Shown: positions 34,701 to 47,039 of the stretch, piece by piece | How the letters are laid out: each line of letters starts with the position of its first letter | How positions within the stretch are numbered: the first letter of the stretch is position 1 | Assembly: GCA_038380795.1 (NCBI GenBank) | Contig: CM076277.1 | Span: 2,757,501 to 2,821,500, forward strand | Source: Pyrocephalus nanus | Taxonomy: Eukaryota; Chordata; Aves; Passeriformes; Tyrannidae | Length of the DNA stretch: 64,000 nt | Reading direction: 5' to 3' | Notes under the pieces: generated by a model | Told to the model about the DNA's origin: nothing | Databases searched by the model: none | The model's input: the letters and a program-made list of their open reading frames with translations, nothing else | Made by a program: the position numbers and the translations under genes

Positions 34701-35984
34701 AAAACCAAGCTTTGAAGGGCCCAAAGGTCCCCTCTGCTGCTGTCAAAAAGGGAGAGAGAAAAAGCCAGCCCTGGGTAAGGCTGAGCTCCTCAGAGCCTTC
34801 CCAGCTGCTGGAGAGCTCTGCAGGTCTCTTCCTGCCTCTGACACAAAAAAGGGACATGGCCATGACCATCCTCTCCTAGGGATGCTCCTGGGAGAAGCAA
34901 ACTCGGGGGTTTGGGAGGGGGGAAATGCTCTGTTTTCCTGTTTTCCCTCCCCTGAGAGCAGGGAGTTCAAAGCCCACGCTCAGCTGGTGGCAAGAGCTGG
35001 ATTTGGATGATCCAGTGCAGGATAAAAGATGCTGGAGGTGCATGATGAAAGGCACTGCAGGCTTCTCCCAGCAGATCAGGCTCTCTGAGAGCCACAGTTT
35101 TGTGCTTTATCCCTGCTCAGCCCCTTGTCTGCATCGCTCTCACATGGTGTGGGCACTGTGTGTCCTCCTGGTGCCAGCATGATGTCTGATTTTATCTTCT
35201 AAGGCTTCACAAAGGTGCTCAGATGCTGATAACAGACTTGCAGCAAGCTGGTGCTGCAGGATGATGCTCAGGGTTGGCTTTAATAGATGTGCAGGAGGCT
35301 CATCCCACCACATCTGCTGCTGGGGCTCAGGAGGGGAACAGCCTGGGCCAAGCAGGACCAGAAGTGGAGAAGATGAAAAAGTCCTTTAGTTGTGCCAGAA
35401 TCTCTTCTTGACTCCAGTGGGAGCTGTGATGACTACTTAGGATTAGTTTCCCATGATGAGGCAGGGCTTGCATCTTTATTTTTTACTAATGTGAAAGAGG
35501 AATGAAGTGAAAAAATCTTTGTTTTTCTGCCCCTCCACATCCATGTTCTCTCACAGAGCCTCTGCTCAGTCTGATTGTGAAAGGTTTTGTTGGTTCCAGT
35601 GCAGTGCAGCTCTGGAAAGGGTTCATTTACTGCTGCAGGTCACTGGCAGCTAATGGAAAAGTCACAGATATTACTCCTGCAGAGACTCCTTGTAAATTTA
35701 TGTGTCTTGTTATAAAATTCACATCTGCCAGGAAAGCAGTGTCAGCATACAAACAGATTTAAAGTTATGAAATAATCAGGGCTTCTAACAACAGTTTGTG
35801 GAGTAGGAGATGGATTGGGGTCTGTCAAAACCTGTCAGATGCAGAGGGACTCAAATAATGATGAACTTCCACGGCTCCAGATCTGGGGAATTCTGCACAC
35901 AGAAATAAAGACCATCAGCACTTCATTGACAGGACCATGGGCAGGGATGAGCACTCCTGGTTTGGGAGTGCTTATGGATTTGCA
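31786..35984. other. Unique sequence, about 4.2 kb
   Basis: No transposable element recognised. T13 at 32400-32412. Several open frames above 100 codons (31832-32260, minus 32709-33185, 34041-34388) have no domain and biased GC composition only. Confidence 0.45.
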
Positions 35985-36081
35985 TGAGCAACCTGGGCTG
36001 GTGGAAGGTGCCCCTGCCCATGGCAGGGTGTGGAATGAGATGGGATTTAAGGCTCCTTCCAACCCAAACTATTCTGTGTTT
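35985..36081 (+). mobile_element. CR1 LINE terminal fragment
   Basis: Sense: GAGCAACCTGGGCTGGTGG, CCCCTGCCCATGGCAGGG and CCTTCCAACCCAAACTATTC. It lies right against the older CR1 that follows, so the young tail landed next to or inside the old element. Confidence 0.92.
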
Positions 36082-36089
36082 CCTGGATT

Positions 36090-36765
36090 TATAATTCCAT
36101 GTACTTCTGTTGCTTTAACTGCTTTTGGTGGTGACACCAAGACTTGCAGACAAACCTGAGAGGCTGGGATGAGCAGGCAACCAAATGCTGGATTAAGCTT
36201 AATACGGATAAATTCACATGCTGCATGTGCATGAGGGTAACTGTGATGCTAATGAGCAATTCTGTATTTCTAATATTGGGCTCTACCCATGCAGGGTGGG
36301 GATCTCGAGCCTGTCACAGGCAGCTCTGTGAAAAACTCAGGAATGGTTAAAAAAGCGAAGGGAACAGCAGGAATTATTAGAGAACAAAATAGAGAACATC
36401 TATTTTGGTGCTTTATGCCACTGCATAAATTCATGGCTTGCCTGCATCTTGAAAGCTGGGCACAGTCTGGTCCCTTCTGCTTTGAAAAGAGAAAAGTGGA
36501 AATGAAAGAAGTCCAGGGGAAAGCAGCAAAAGCCATCAAAGGTATGAAACAGCTTCCAAATGAGAAACAGCCAAACAGATTAGGACCTTTCAGGGCTGGA
36601 AAGAGAAAATGGCAATAGGGAGGCAGAGAAGATGGAACGAGACACAAATACAGGAGGTAGAAAATGACTCTTTGTGGTCTATTCTCATGCACAAATTCGG
36701 GACCATGAAGTGAAAGAGGTAATTGGAAGGTTCAAAGCAGGGGCCGTGGGGTCCTTGTCACACAC
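36090..36765 (+). mobile_element. Ancient CR1/L3-like LINE remnant with open ORF2 C-terminus
   Basis: Near 36120-36145 a frame reads AFGGDTK, a degraded FADDTK (RT catalytic box). From 36289 to 36618 there is a 109-codon frame with the expected order of ORF2 C-terminal blocks: VKKAKGTAGIIR (36343 on), LHKFMACLHLES, and VQGKAAKAIKGMKQLPNEK. These correspond to the 'VKKAN-LG-IR', 'LY-S-VRPHLEY' and 'VQRRATK-I-G-E-LPYE' blocks of CR1/L3 elements. After it comes a 3' UTR-like part ending near 36747. The copy is strongly diverged, so old, yet this frame has no stop or shift. The YADD box is broken, so it is not an active enzyme. Confidence 0.8.
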
Positions 36766-38664
36766 CCCAGAGCTGTGGAGCTTCTCCCTGCAGGAACCTG
36801 CAGATAGGGAATTTTCCATGGGCTCAAAAAGCAGCTGGGCAAGTTCACAGAAGAACAATCCATTGAAGGCCTTTAATTTTCAGCAAAAGCCTGAGCCCTG
36901 TGGCCCAGGGAGAGCACGAGCTGCGTGTTCCTGGCCCTTGGGACAGGGATCAAAGCAGGTCTCACTCCGTGGGCTCCCTCTCCCTTGCTGTCAGAGGCAG
37001 AGATTGAGCCCAGTGGGTTTTTGCTCCTGCCTAACACAGCTGACCTTCACTGAGTGGCGGCCAAGGAACACACTCTGTGATGTTTAAAAGCACTTTAATA
37101 CAAATTTATCTCCTTTTGCTCAGGTTTTATGCCTGCAAACATCCCCATCCTGTGCTCTCAGCAGTGAGTTTGGGCACAGGCCTGGATGGATGGTGGGGAT
37201 GGAGAGAGCCCTGGGCACGGGGCAGCACCTCCCCTGCTGCTTCCCAAACACACCTCCAGTCACCACAGGAAGCATCTCACACATCCTTGGACCTCCTGAG
37301 TGCCACCAAGAGCTCAGTGCAGCGGAACCAGCACCAGAGTGTGGCAGAGTTTTATTGGGTTCATCATTTCTGTCTGAAGAAATCCAGCCTCAGGGCAATG
37401 TTTTGGGTCCCCACGGGGAGTGAGGGGAGAGGAGGAGAAGGGGAGAGATGGGAAAAGACAGTTCATTTAAATATATGTTTTAATCAAATCCTGTGAAATT
37501 ACTCCAAGTGATATTTTAACAAGATACAATTGCAAGAGCTGAGCGATGTTTCTGTCATTACACTGCTGTGTTTTTCTTTTTATTTAACAACCAAAACACA
37601 GGGCTCAATTTACAGGGCTTTAGCCATGGTAGATGAATTTTTATGGGATAAATTCACACTCCAGTTTTGCTATCAGGTTGCACTACGAGGAGCTGGGCCT
37701 TTTTATTATTATTAGACCAGGCTGTCAAAGCCAGTTATACTGCTCTCTTAAAACAAGATGCAAAATCACTTGCTTCTGTGCAGCATCAATAAAAATGGGG
37801 CTTTTCTTACTGCAAAAATTCCTTTTTTTTTTTTTTTTTTAATTCGTGGAGAGAGAGTGGGATCACAGCCTTTTCGTCCTCATCTTTCACCCAAACAAAG
37901 TCACTCCTGCAGAGGTTCTTTCTCAGGCAGAGGAAACATGTGCTGGCTTTGCAGAGAACTAGAAGAACCACAGAAATGTTGGCTGCTGGAGGTCTCTGGC
38001 CTGAGGTCCTCTTCAAATTAGGGCTAGAACCAAAGTTAGACCAGCTTAACCATGGCTTGACACAGCTGAGCCCTGAAAACCTCCACGGATGGTGATCCCA
38101 TGGCCTCTCTGGGGTTTGTTCTGGTGCTGACAGTAAAGAAATTTGGGGGAAAAGTGTGGAAGAGAAAGAGGATAAAAACATCAGCATCTTCTAATTAATA
38201 TTTCTGCTCTTCCTGACGGTTTTCCTGGTGCAAACATCACAGCAAGCAGGGCATGGTTGGTGGCTCCAAGTGTGAGCAGAAGCAGTGGGTGGAGAGCTCT
38301 CTGTGGAGTTGTCTGAGGCAGCAGATCCTCCAAGAGCTCTGAACCACCAGTCAGACTTAGATTACTGAGTGGACATCATTAACCCCCCCCCCCCAGAAAA
38401 CCTGCCTCAGAAGACACCCCACATCCCACCTGGTCCTGGCAGGGCAGGACAGAGCCAAGCTCAGAAAGGAAGGATCATGTTCAGTGCAAAGGTTTCCACC
38501 TCCCTGCTCCCATGGACAGCAGTATTTGCCTTCTGCCTCCACCCCAGAAGCAAGGAAACTCTCTTCAAATCAGTGTTAAAAGCCAGTTTCCAGTGTTTGC
38601 TCTCTCTCTAGAGAAAACAGCACCAAAGCTGATCCGTGTTCCCTTACACAAGATTTGCTGGGAC
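36766..38664. other. Unique sequence
   Basis: Contains T18 at 37823-37840 and C12 at 38383-38394. No gene recognised. Confidence 0.5.
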
Positions 38665-38955
38665 CTGAGAATCCCAGAATGGTTTGGGTTGGAAAGGACC
38701 TTAAAGCTCATTTCATTCCACTCCTTCCTCTAGCCCAGGTTGCTCCAAGCCCCGTCCAACCTGGCCTTGGACACTTCCAGGGATGGGGCAGCCACAGCTT
38801 CCCTGGGCAACCTTTTCCAGGGCCTCCCCACCCTCAAAGGGAAGAGTTTCCTCCTAATATTCCACCTAAACCCACCCTTCTTCAGCCCAAGGCTGTTCCC
38901 CCTTGCCCTATCACTACACGCCCTTGCAAAAAGTCCCCCTCCAACCACCCTGTCA
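38665..38955 (-). mobile_element. CR1 LINE 3' end fragment, about 290 bp
   Basis: CCTGAGAATCCCAGAATGG tail, TTGGAAAGGACCTTAAAGCTC, TTGGACACTTCCAGGGATGG and CCCTATCACTACACGCCC. It reaches further 5' than most copies of its subfamily in this window. Confidence 0.95.
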
Positions 38956-39903
38956 GAGTTCTTATCATTAATCAAATTAGCTGTAAGAATCTAAGTAAAA
39001 ATGTGCATAGTAATTTATGCAGATTGCTGTGCAAGCTTTTAAAATGCTGGGCTGAGGGAAAACCAAACCAACAGCCACATACACAAAATAAAACCTGCAG
39101 CTTTCTTTGCTCTAATTAAATCCATCCTGCCCTGCCTGCAGGTGCACAGACCCTCTTGCTCATCTCTTTCTGTGATCATGCTCTGTGCAAAATGACAAAT
39201 TAATAACTTGCATAACAACAGTTCAACAGAAACACCCTGATTACAAATCTTGATAGAGAGGGGTATTGTTGCAGGAGTGGTTTCTGTTTAAAATGCAGTA
39301 AATCAGATGTCTCTGAAGGGAGGAAAGTGCAGTTCAAAAACTTATTTAAATGAAGAAATGGTAAATAGGAGAGGCAGTGCCCATTTCTCTTATTATATGG
39401 GTATGATCCTGCTACAGAAAAACCTCAGCAGAGGAGCTGCTTCAATTTACTCTTATCAGAGGGGATTAGAGCTGAAGATCCCCGATAACCACAAGAGCTT
39501 TCCTGTGTTATTAACCGGGCTTGGCGATATTTTTTCCTCCTTTAGAACCCAAATGAAAAACCTCTTCATTTGCAATGCACATTGGATATTTCCTGCTTTA
39601 ATGCAGCATTTCTCCACTGCAGTATCAGCAGGAGCTTCTGCTTGGATTGTGCTGCTCAGGAGCCAAGTCCCACCGGGCTTTGGATGTGCCCAAAGCCCTG
39701 CAGCTCCTGTGAGGAGCCAGCAATGAGGGGAGTGAGGAGCTCCTCCCCTGGCTCGGGGCTGAGCCACACCCTGACACCCTGGGATGTGACCTTGGCGCTC
39801 CCAAATTCATACCAGGGGCTTCCCAACGAGGGTAAGGGGTTTGTCTGCTCTGTGATGGGGTCAGTGGTGTGAAGCCATTTCCCTGGTCAGCAATAGTGTA
39901 ACC
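38956..39903. other. Unique sequence
   Basis: AT-rich to 39300, then mixed. A 139-codon frame at 39307-39726 has no recognised domain. Confidence 0.5.
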
Positions 39904-39987
39904 ATAGGATCACAGAATCACCCAGTGGTTGGGCTTGGAAGGGACCTTCCTGACATCATCCCAACCCCCCTGCCACGGGCAGGGGTA
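39904..39987 (-). mobile_element. CR1 LINE tail fragment
   Basis: TAGGATCACAGAATCACCC, GGGCTTGGAAGGGACCTTCC, CCACGGGCAGGGGTAG. It stops exactly where a 28-bp tandem duplication begins. Confidence 0.9.
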
Positions 39988-39990
39988 GCT

Positions 39991-40046
39991 GTCTTTACAA
40001 GATAACAGGTTCCTGGTTGTCTTTATAAGATAACAGCTTCCTAGGT
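39991..40046. repeat. 28-bp tandem duplication
   Basis: Two adjacent copies (39991-40018 and 40019-40046) of GTCTTTAYAAGATAACAGSTTCC plus a few bases, differing at four or five positions. Each copy has an AGATAA GATA-like word. Confidence 0.85.
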
Positions 40047-41212
40047 AGTGAAAAACACTCCAGCAGGCATCACTGCACCAGGAGCAGGGAGCTCCCATGC
40101 CAGGAGGTGTCCCGATCCTGCAGGATGAGCTCGTGGGGCTGAGTGAGCAACCCTGGGGTCCAACCCTGCCCACCACTGCTTCCAGCAGCCCCAGGAGCCT
40201 TCCTGCTGATGCAGCCCCTTCCCCCAGCCCACAGGTCACCTCTGGGATTATCTTGGTGGTGTCTCACCCTTGTGTTTAGTGGCAGCTCTTGGGAGGCTGT
40301 AGATCCACATCCTGGCTTTCCCAGGGAAGCAGCACAAACCTGTTCACTCGTCCATGTTTACTGGTTTTCTTTCTCCCATTCCTTCTGTTTAAGGTGGCTA
40401 CAAGGACATCTGAATCCTGCAGGAACGGTGGGAACACTCGTTACCAGCCTTCCAAACTCCAGGGGTAGTAGGATTCACAAATTAGAGCTAAAATATTCCT
40501 TTTCCTCTGCCTTACACAGCCTGGATTGCCTCTTAGCACAAACCTTCCCACGAAGGGAACAGCACAAGACCTTGTTGACCCTTTGCTAAACCCTCACACG
40601 TGTCTCAGACAGAGCTGTCACTGCTCCCCTGCCAAAGGAAAAGCAGTGGAAATCTGGAGTGTGACAGAGATCACAGCAGCATTCACTTAATGTAAGCAAC
40701 AAGAAAGCACCACTCCAGCCTTCCCCACTGCTCCACAGAACTGTGATAGTTTTCCACAGGTCTGGAATGATTTGTTTGGTGGTTTTTACCAAGTGGAAAG
40801 AAACGGGTCCCTCGAAAACTGAAGGTTTTCAATGGGTCTCCACTGCTAAACCATGACTCAGATCCTGTCCCACTCCCTTGGGAATCTCCCACTATGAAGG
40901 AGTGTACTTGGTGAGTGTCTGCCCCAAAAACCATGAGCTCCTGGCAAACCTCAGCTCTGCTTTCAGTGTTGCACAAGCTGAGAGCAGACACCTTCTGGTG
41001 TCTGGCACAGGTGGTTCCTTTGCTTATATTCTGGTTTTTTATGCACTTTTCTGGTTCCTAACGTAAAGCAGAAAGCCTTTCCCTTCATCAGGTCTCTTTG
41101 CCATCCAGATGTAAAAGTTGAAACCTCTGAAGATGGTTCCCTGGCTAAGAGCAGAGCAAAGGAAGGGGCTGACAGAGGCAGCAGAATGTAAGGTTTGCAA
41201 AAGTAAAAACAG
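40047..41212. other. Unique sequence
   Basis: Nothing recognised; chance frames only. Confidence 0.5.
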
Positions 41213-41335
41213 AGAATCACAGACTGGTTTGGGTTGGGAGGGACCCTCAAGATCATCTCATTCCATGGGCAGGGACACCTTCCACTGGCCCAGGCTGCTC
41301 CAAGCCCCATCCAACCTGGCCTTGGACACTTCCAG
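41213..41335 (-). mobile_element. CR1 LINE tail fragment
   Basis: AGAATCACAGACTGGTTTGG, GGGACCCTCAAGATCATC, then a small deletion before CCATGGGCAGGGACACC and CCTTGGACACTTCCAG. Confidence 0.93.
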
Positions 41336-43066
41336 AAGGGGAAGATCAGCAGCTGTTTTGCACAGGAAAGGTGGGATTAATAACTAATCAGGGTCAGGGA
41401 AAAACTGCAGGCCACTGGCCAGAGAAAGCTCCAGAGCCACTCAGGACAGACAGGAGCAGACAGGGAGCCTCAAGGATCCCTCCTTGCCTAACCCAGCCCA
41501 GCAGCAGCCCTGGCACAGCCAGTGCTGTGGCTGCCACAGGCAGCTGGATCACCTCTCCTGAGGTCCATGTGCTGGGAAGCCCAAAATCAGACTCAGAGAG
41601 GGGGGAAGATGGGACAGGCACAGGTTGGGCAGGGTCCTCCTGGACACTCCAAATTAACAGGAACAGGTCCACCTTGGAAGGGGAAAAGGCTGGATCAGAG
41701 TCTCATCCAAGGCTCTGCTAAACAGCTCCTTCCCAAGAGGCTTCCCCACTGAACATCTTTTGTCCTCAGAACAAACACAGGTTTATAATTAAGTGCTAAT
41801 CAATTGTGCAGGGAACAGGAGATGTGTGTGTTCTAAACCAGCTCCTGAGCCACAGCCACCCAAGGAGGCCACAGGGCTGCTGGAGGAGGGTTTGCTTTGG
41901 AGCCAACTTAATTTAGGAGCTGTTTAACAAAACACTGGCATAAACAGGAGGCAACACTGGACACAGACAATTAGCAGGAGCTCATTCCAGCAAAATGCAA
42001 AACACAGATTATTTCTTTTTCCTTTTATGTCTCCATCTCTATTCCCACAGCAGCTCTATTAAAAAAAAAAGATGATTTACTGCAGCAAACAATTGCAGTT
42101 TGCTGGAAGTCTCCCTCTCTGCTCCCCACCCCAGTGATTGATGCCTGGGATTTAGGGCTGGGCCTGGCTCTGCCCTGAACACATCACTGAGCTCTTTTTG
42201 GGGACCTGCCTCTACACAGGCCATGTGTAGACTGGGGCAGGATGGTGCTCTGCCATTTCCACTTGTTTGCAGATGATTTTTCTCAGTGTGGCAAAGAGAA
42301 GGAATCTGTCGGTAGGAATGAATGGAGGGGCTGATGAGACAGTGGTGCAGCCCACATCCCTCCCCCTGGTGGATTTTCTCACCCCAAACCACGAGTCCTG
42401 GCAATGTATTCATAAAAGGATTCATCAAAGCCTCTGCTCCTGGACTTATGGGGCTGGGAACTGCATGAGCTTCGTTCTTCTCCTGTAACTGAGGTTGTCA
42501 TCTTGGGGGTTATCAGGGAAAGCCAACATTCCACAGGGAATTCAGCACTCAGGAAGGTGGATGACAATGGAAAGAGACCCAGCAGCCAGACCCCAGGTCT
42601 CTCAGAGCCCATCCAGGGCGCAGCCACCCACAGTCGTGGAGACACAAACTGCAAGATTCCTGTCTGTCCTCCCTCACTGCAAGGTTATCCCTGGAATGCT
42701 TCTGTCAGGTGCAGGAACAAGCCCAGAGAGGTGAAGAAGTAAATTGTGCAGATGACTGAGGTGTTTAAGCTGTAACATTAAGAATTTATATCTCTCAGAT
42801 TAATGTTCACTCACTGCCCAGTTCTGGAGATGTCCAGCCCCTTGGGTATCTCAGCTCTCTTTTGAAAGGTCAGCTTTATCCACAGGCCAGGCTGGAACAG
42901 GGGATGTTCAGAGAGCCTAATTAGAGCCTGCTGGAGCTACAGGAGTGGTGAGAGAGAAATCTCTTGATAACACAGTCCTCTTGCCCCTGGGACTTCTACC
43001 AGCCCAGCCTCTTCCAGCCTCTCCCATCCAAGAGGGGAGTGCATGAGCTCCCTGTATCTGGGGAGG
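41336..43066. other. Unique sequence
   Basis: A10 at 42061-42070. No repeat or gene recognised. Confidence 0.5.
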
Positions 43067-43284
43067 GATCATGGAATTATAAAATCACAGAATAACCTGA
43101 GTTGGAAGAGAACCACAAAAATAATCAAATCCAACCCCAGCCCTGCACAGACACCCCAAAAATCCCCCCCCTGTCCCTGACCAAACACTCCTGGAGCTCT
43201 GGCAGCCTTGGGGCCGTGCCCACTGCCCTGGGGAGCCTGTTCAGTGCCAACCACCCTCTGGGGGAAGAACCTTTTCCTAAAATT
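43067..43284 (-). mobile_element. CR1 LINE 3' end, same subfamily as 13795-14059
   Basis: ATCACAGAATAACCTGAGTTGG tail (cut), CCCTGCACAGACACCCC, GGCAGCCTTGGGGCCGTGCC and CCAACCACCCTCTGGGGG. Slightly more diverged than its sisters. Confidence 0.94.
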
Positions 43285-45017
43285 CTTTGGCTCCCCTTTG
43301 CTCCAGGGACTCCTACACTCCACCAGCTTTGTGGGAGGAACTTCTCAGACCTCCTCAGGACCACGTATCTCTCTTTAAGCCACCAGCAGACCCATATTGA
43401 GGCTGCATGGCTGGAAGTGTTTAAAAAGTGTTGTCTACACATCCCTGGCAAGGGGCTGGATCCTGTCCCCTCAGGAGAGCCAGAGCAGCCTCATCCCTTT
43501 GAGACAGAGCACATCTCTTCACTCCACAAAATAAATTCAGCTCTACCTTGAATGAATTTTTAAATTTCCACTCAGCAGCAGAACACCCAAACCTGCCCCC
43601 AGACCTAATGCCAAAAGCCTGGATGGAGGATGGAAGGTGTTGCTCTTGCTGTGCTGTGATTTCTGATGAAAAATCCTTCTCTTGGAAAGGTACCCACGGT
43701 ATTTACCTGCTCCCAGCTGTGACCCACCCAGCACTGCCCTGCATAAACCAACACCATCAGCAGGGCAACGTCTCTGAGCTGATTTTCCGTGTCATAAATA
43801 GATGAGAATAAAGACAAGCAAACAAGCAGCAAGCCCTGCCAAGAAACCAGTGGGAACGTTCCCCAGCTCCTTTCCTTCTGCTTGTCCTTCCTGTATCCCT
43901 GAGGGATTCATCCAAGCCCTGAGCAGCACCCGTTGCTCCTGGCCCTTAGCCCGAGGCAGACAGGCATGGAGCAGCACTCACAGAGGGGAAGAGCCATGAG
44001 GAAGCCACCAGGCAGCAAATTTTGGGCAGGCAGACGGGGTTTGTGTTGTCTGCTGCCCAGAGCCCACGTCAGCACCGAGCCCCAGGGCCTGAGGCTTCCG
44101 TGAGCTTTGCGTAAGGATTCCTACTTAACTCCTCACCCCCCTCCTGGATTTAATAACGTGTTTTTGCAGCTGCCAGAAGGCATAAAACTTGTGTTCCTGC
44201 CTTTTTTTCCCCCCCCCCCTTTGTTTTAGAAATCCACCTCAAATCTAATACAGGGGGGGAAATAATATTACAGAGCCACAATCCCATAAATTGAGCGAGG
44301 ACAGAAACTCTTTCATCCGAACCCTTCCGAGCACGAGCTCTTTCATTTACCCCAGACTTTCAACAGATAGGTTGGAACAAACTCATAAGAGGTAAATCAC
44401 ATCAGGCACCACAGCAAGCCCTGGAGAACGAGGACAGTGAGCTATTATGTTATGTTTTGTTTGTCTTTGTGCTGCCATCCTGCTGATTTGTGTTCCCAGA
44501 GACTCAGCCCACTTGATCAGGAGCTGAATCTTCCATATTCCCTGTGGGTCCCTTCCAGCTCAGGGTATCCTGTGTCCTCATGGCAAGTCCCAAGGGACTC
44601 ATCAGCTTCTGGAAGGTGTTGGTTGCTCACATGGCCCCTCTGACCTTCTCCATCCTGCCTCTGTGTCCTCCAGCTTTCTCTTCCCTCCCTTCTTTTCTTT
44701 GGATAGTGCTGAAAGTCACAAATCCTCAAGGACTGGGAGGAGGAAAAGCTGCACCAAAGTGCAGGACACCCCAAGTCCCTCAAAGGCAGCTGCAGTCCAG
44801 GGACCACCATGGCTCAAGAAAAACATGCATGGAGCAGAAATGAGGATATTAATTTATACTTCATGGATCTGTAGGTATTTGCTCACTGAGACACAATCAG
44901 ACTCCTTTATTTACGCTCCAGGCCTGAGTTTTGTGTTTGTAGCCCCTGAAAAGGAAATGCCAGCTTTTGAAGTGATATTGGAGAACCTCAAGCCAGGTGA
45001 TCCATTTTTGAGAGCCA
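43285..45017. other. Unique sequence with a CR1 scrap
   Basis: A C11 run at 44209-44219. At 44537-44575, TGTGGGTCCCTTCCAGCTCAG is a 40-bp sense scrap of a CR1 tail. A few CpGs cluster at 44040-44120. TGTTTTTGCAGCTGCC near 44158 resembles a splice acceptor but has no supported exon. Confidence 0.45.
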
Positions 45018-45255
45018 GGCATGGACACACTGGAGCAAGACCAGCAAAGGGCCACGGGGGTGACCAAAGGTTTGGAGAGGTTGTGGCATGGGATGTTCAG
45101 CCTGGAGAAGGTTCAGGGGGATCTCATCCATGTGCATAAATACCTGAAGGGGGGAGTACAGAAGACAGAGCCAGGTCCTTCTCAGTGGTGCCTGGACAAG
45201 GACAAGCTGAAAACATCAGAAGAACACAGGAAAACAATGTTTCTCCTCAATGACA
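45018..45255 (+). mobile_element. CR1 LINE fragment, ORF2 C-terminus to early 3' UTR
   Basis: Sense: GGCATGGACACACTGGAGC, CAGCAAAGGGCCACGGGGG, TTCAGCCTGGAGAAGG, GGGGATCTCATCCATGTGC and TCAGTGGTGCCTGGACAAGG. It lacks the 3' tail. This is an older subfamily than the tail-bearing copies. Confidence 0.9.
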
Positions 45256-47039
45256 GACAAGCACACTGCCCAGAGACAACATCCCACCTCAGACTTCCCT
45301 CCCAGCTGCTCACAAACATCTCACAGAGCAGGAAGGAGCATCAACAATCACCCAAGAAGTACTTTTTGAATAACAAACATGAGGCATAAACTGCTGACAA
45401 GGAAATTAATGAGCAGGAGAAGCAGCCAAATTCATTAAATAAATTTTAAATTTCATTTCACTCCTCCTTTAGCTCTGTTCATGGTTATAAAACAACATAT
45501 AAGCAGCCACAGATAAGGCTGAATTACAAATATTTGTCAAAAATAAGTGAAAGAATGGAAACATCCCACAAGCAGTCAACCAGTGGAAGTCATCTGTAAT
45601 TATAGTGTTGTATTGTATAATTACAATGATAAACTTAGTGCAACAGTAAAATAGCAAACACTCACAATTAGCTACTTATAAACAAGCCAAGGATCAATAA
45701 CCATTCATTGAGCTCCATGGCCAAAAAAATTCCAATTTTTATGACTGCACTTATTTCCTATTAATTTCATAAACTACTTCAAACATCTTGTTCATCTCTA
45801 TCCTTCCTGAATGTGTTTGAGGCAAGGCACAGTTTGGTCTCAGTTTGCCCAAGGAAAAGGGATGGAGAGCAAGAAAATTAATCCTCACCTATCTTTTGTC
45901 CTCACCCCCCACCCCATTTCCTTCTCACCAAGATCTCTGTTTTGCTCTCACATGTCCTGCCATGAATCCAATGTCACATCAGAGCTGCTCATTAGGGATT
46001 ATGAAGGATTTTCCCTCTCCCTAGGATGGAGGGTCAGTGCCTCATCTGAAGTGTCCAAACTCCACACGCTCTCAGGGCTGCACAGATGGGAGCTGAGCGC
46101 GTCCCAGAGCTGAGGGACATGAGGACAAGGTTTGGTGTGATCACGTCCACCTTGTCACCCAGGCAATCCATCACTAGAGAGCACAGGATGGGATTTTTCT
46201 GGCTGCCAGGACGTGCAGGGGCTGCTCTGTGTGGGCAAAGAACCAACCTTGGGTGGATGGGGCCATGGAATCCTCAGCCCCACCTCTGCAATCCCTCCTG
46301 GACAGGCAGCAGAGGCCTGGGCTTGCTGACTTATTCCTCCAACACCACTCCAAACATCCACCTGGGGTTAAGAGGAGCATAAGCCCAGGCAGCTGGATCC
46401 TCAGGGAACCAGATGGGCCCTGGGGTGGCAGGCAATGCTCTGAATTTGTTAAAGAACAGTCCAGATAGAACTGAGTTTCTGGTTCAGAACTAATTTTCAC
46501 ATAGCCCAGTCCTTGGTCTGACAGCAACCAGAGCCAGACACCTAGGAGTTTGTACAAGGACAGTAAATTCAGGTATTTCCTGATGTATTTTCAACCCTCC
46601 AGAGATCTGCAGTGTTGAGACAGAGGTGGTGGGTTTTATATTTAACAGCCCCTCGTGGATTGTTCTCACCACGGATTTGCCTAATTTTTGAATCAAGGTA
46701 AATTTTCTACATCTGCTGCTTCTGCAGGGAGAGTTTCCCAGCTGAAGTGCCCCTGGAGGCAGAGGAGCCTTCCCTGTGTCCTGCTGGTTTCATCAAGAGC
46801 TAGGAAGAGACCCTGGAAGACACAATCAAATTAGTTCCCTATTCACCATCTACTCATCAATCAGGATTTTACTGCCCTTTGTAGATTTTCGAGGCATGAA
46901 TTTTCTCTTAAAAAAAAATTAAAAAAAAAAATAGAAAATCGTTCCTGGCAGACCACATTTCACCACGTGCCTCCTCATTACAGCCTTTGGAATGGCTTCC
47001 ACCGAGTTCCCTGCTGCAGATGGCAGAGTATCACATGTG
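45256..47039. other. Unique sequence, AT-rich in the first half
   Basis: Includes a 10-bp perfect inverted repeat (TGTAATTATA 45595-45604 and TATAATTACA 45616-45625, 11-base loop). Two A runs at 46910-46931. No gene recognised. Confidence 0.5.

Noticed and set aside
44140..44180. Splice-acceptor-like TTTTTGCAG
   Set aside because: No exon with a plausible frame or donor follows.
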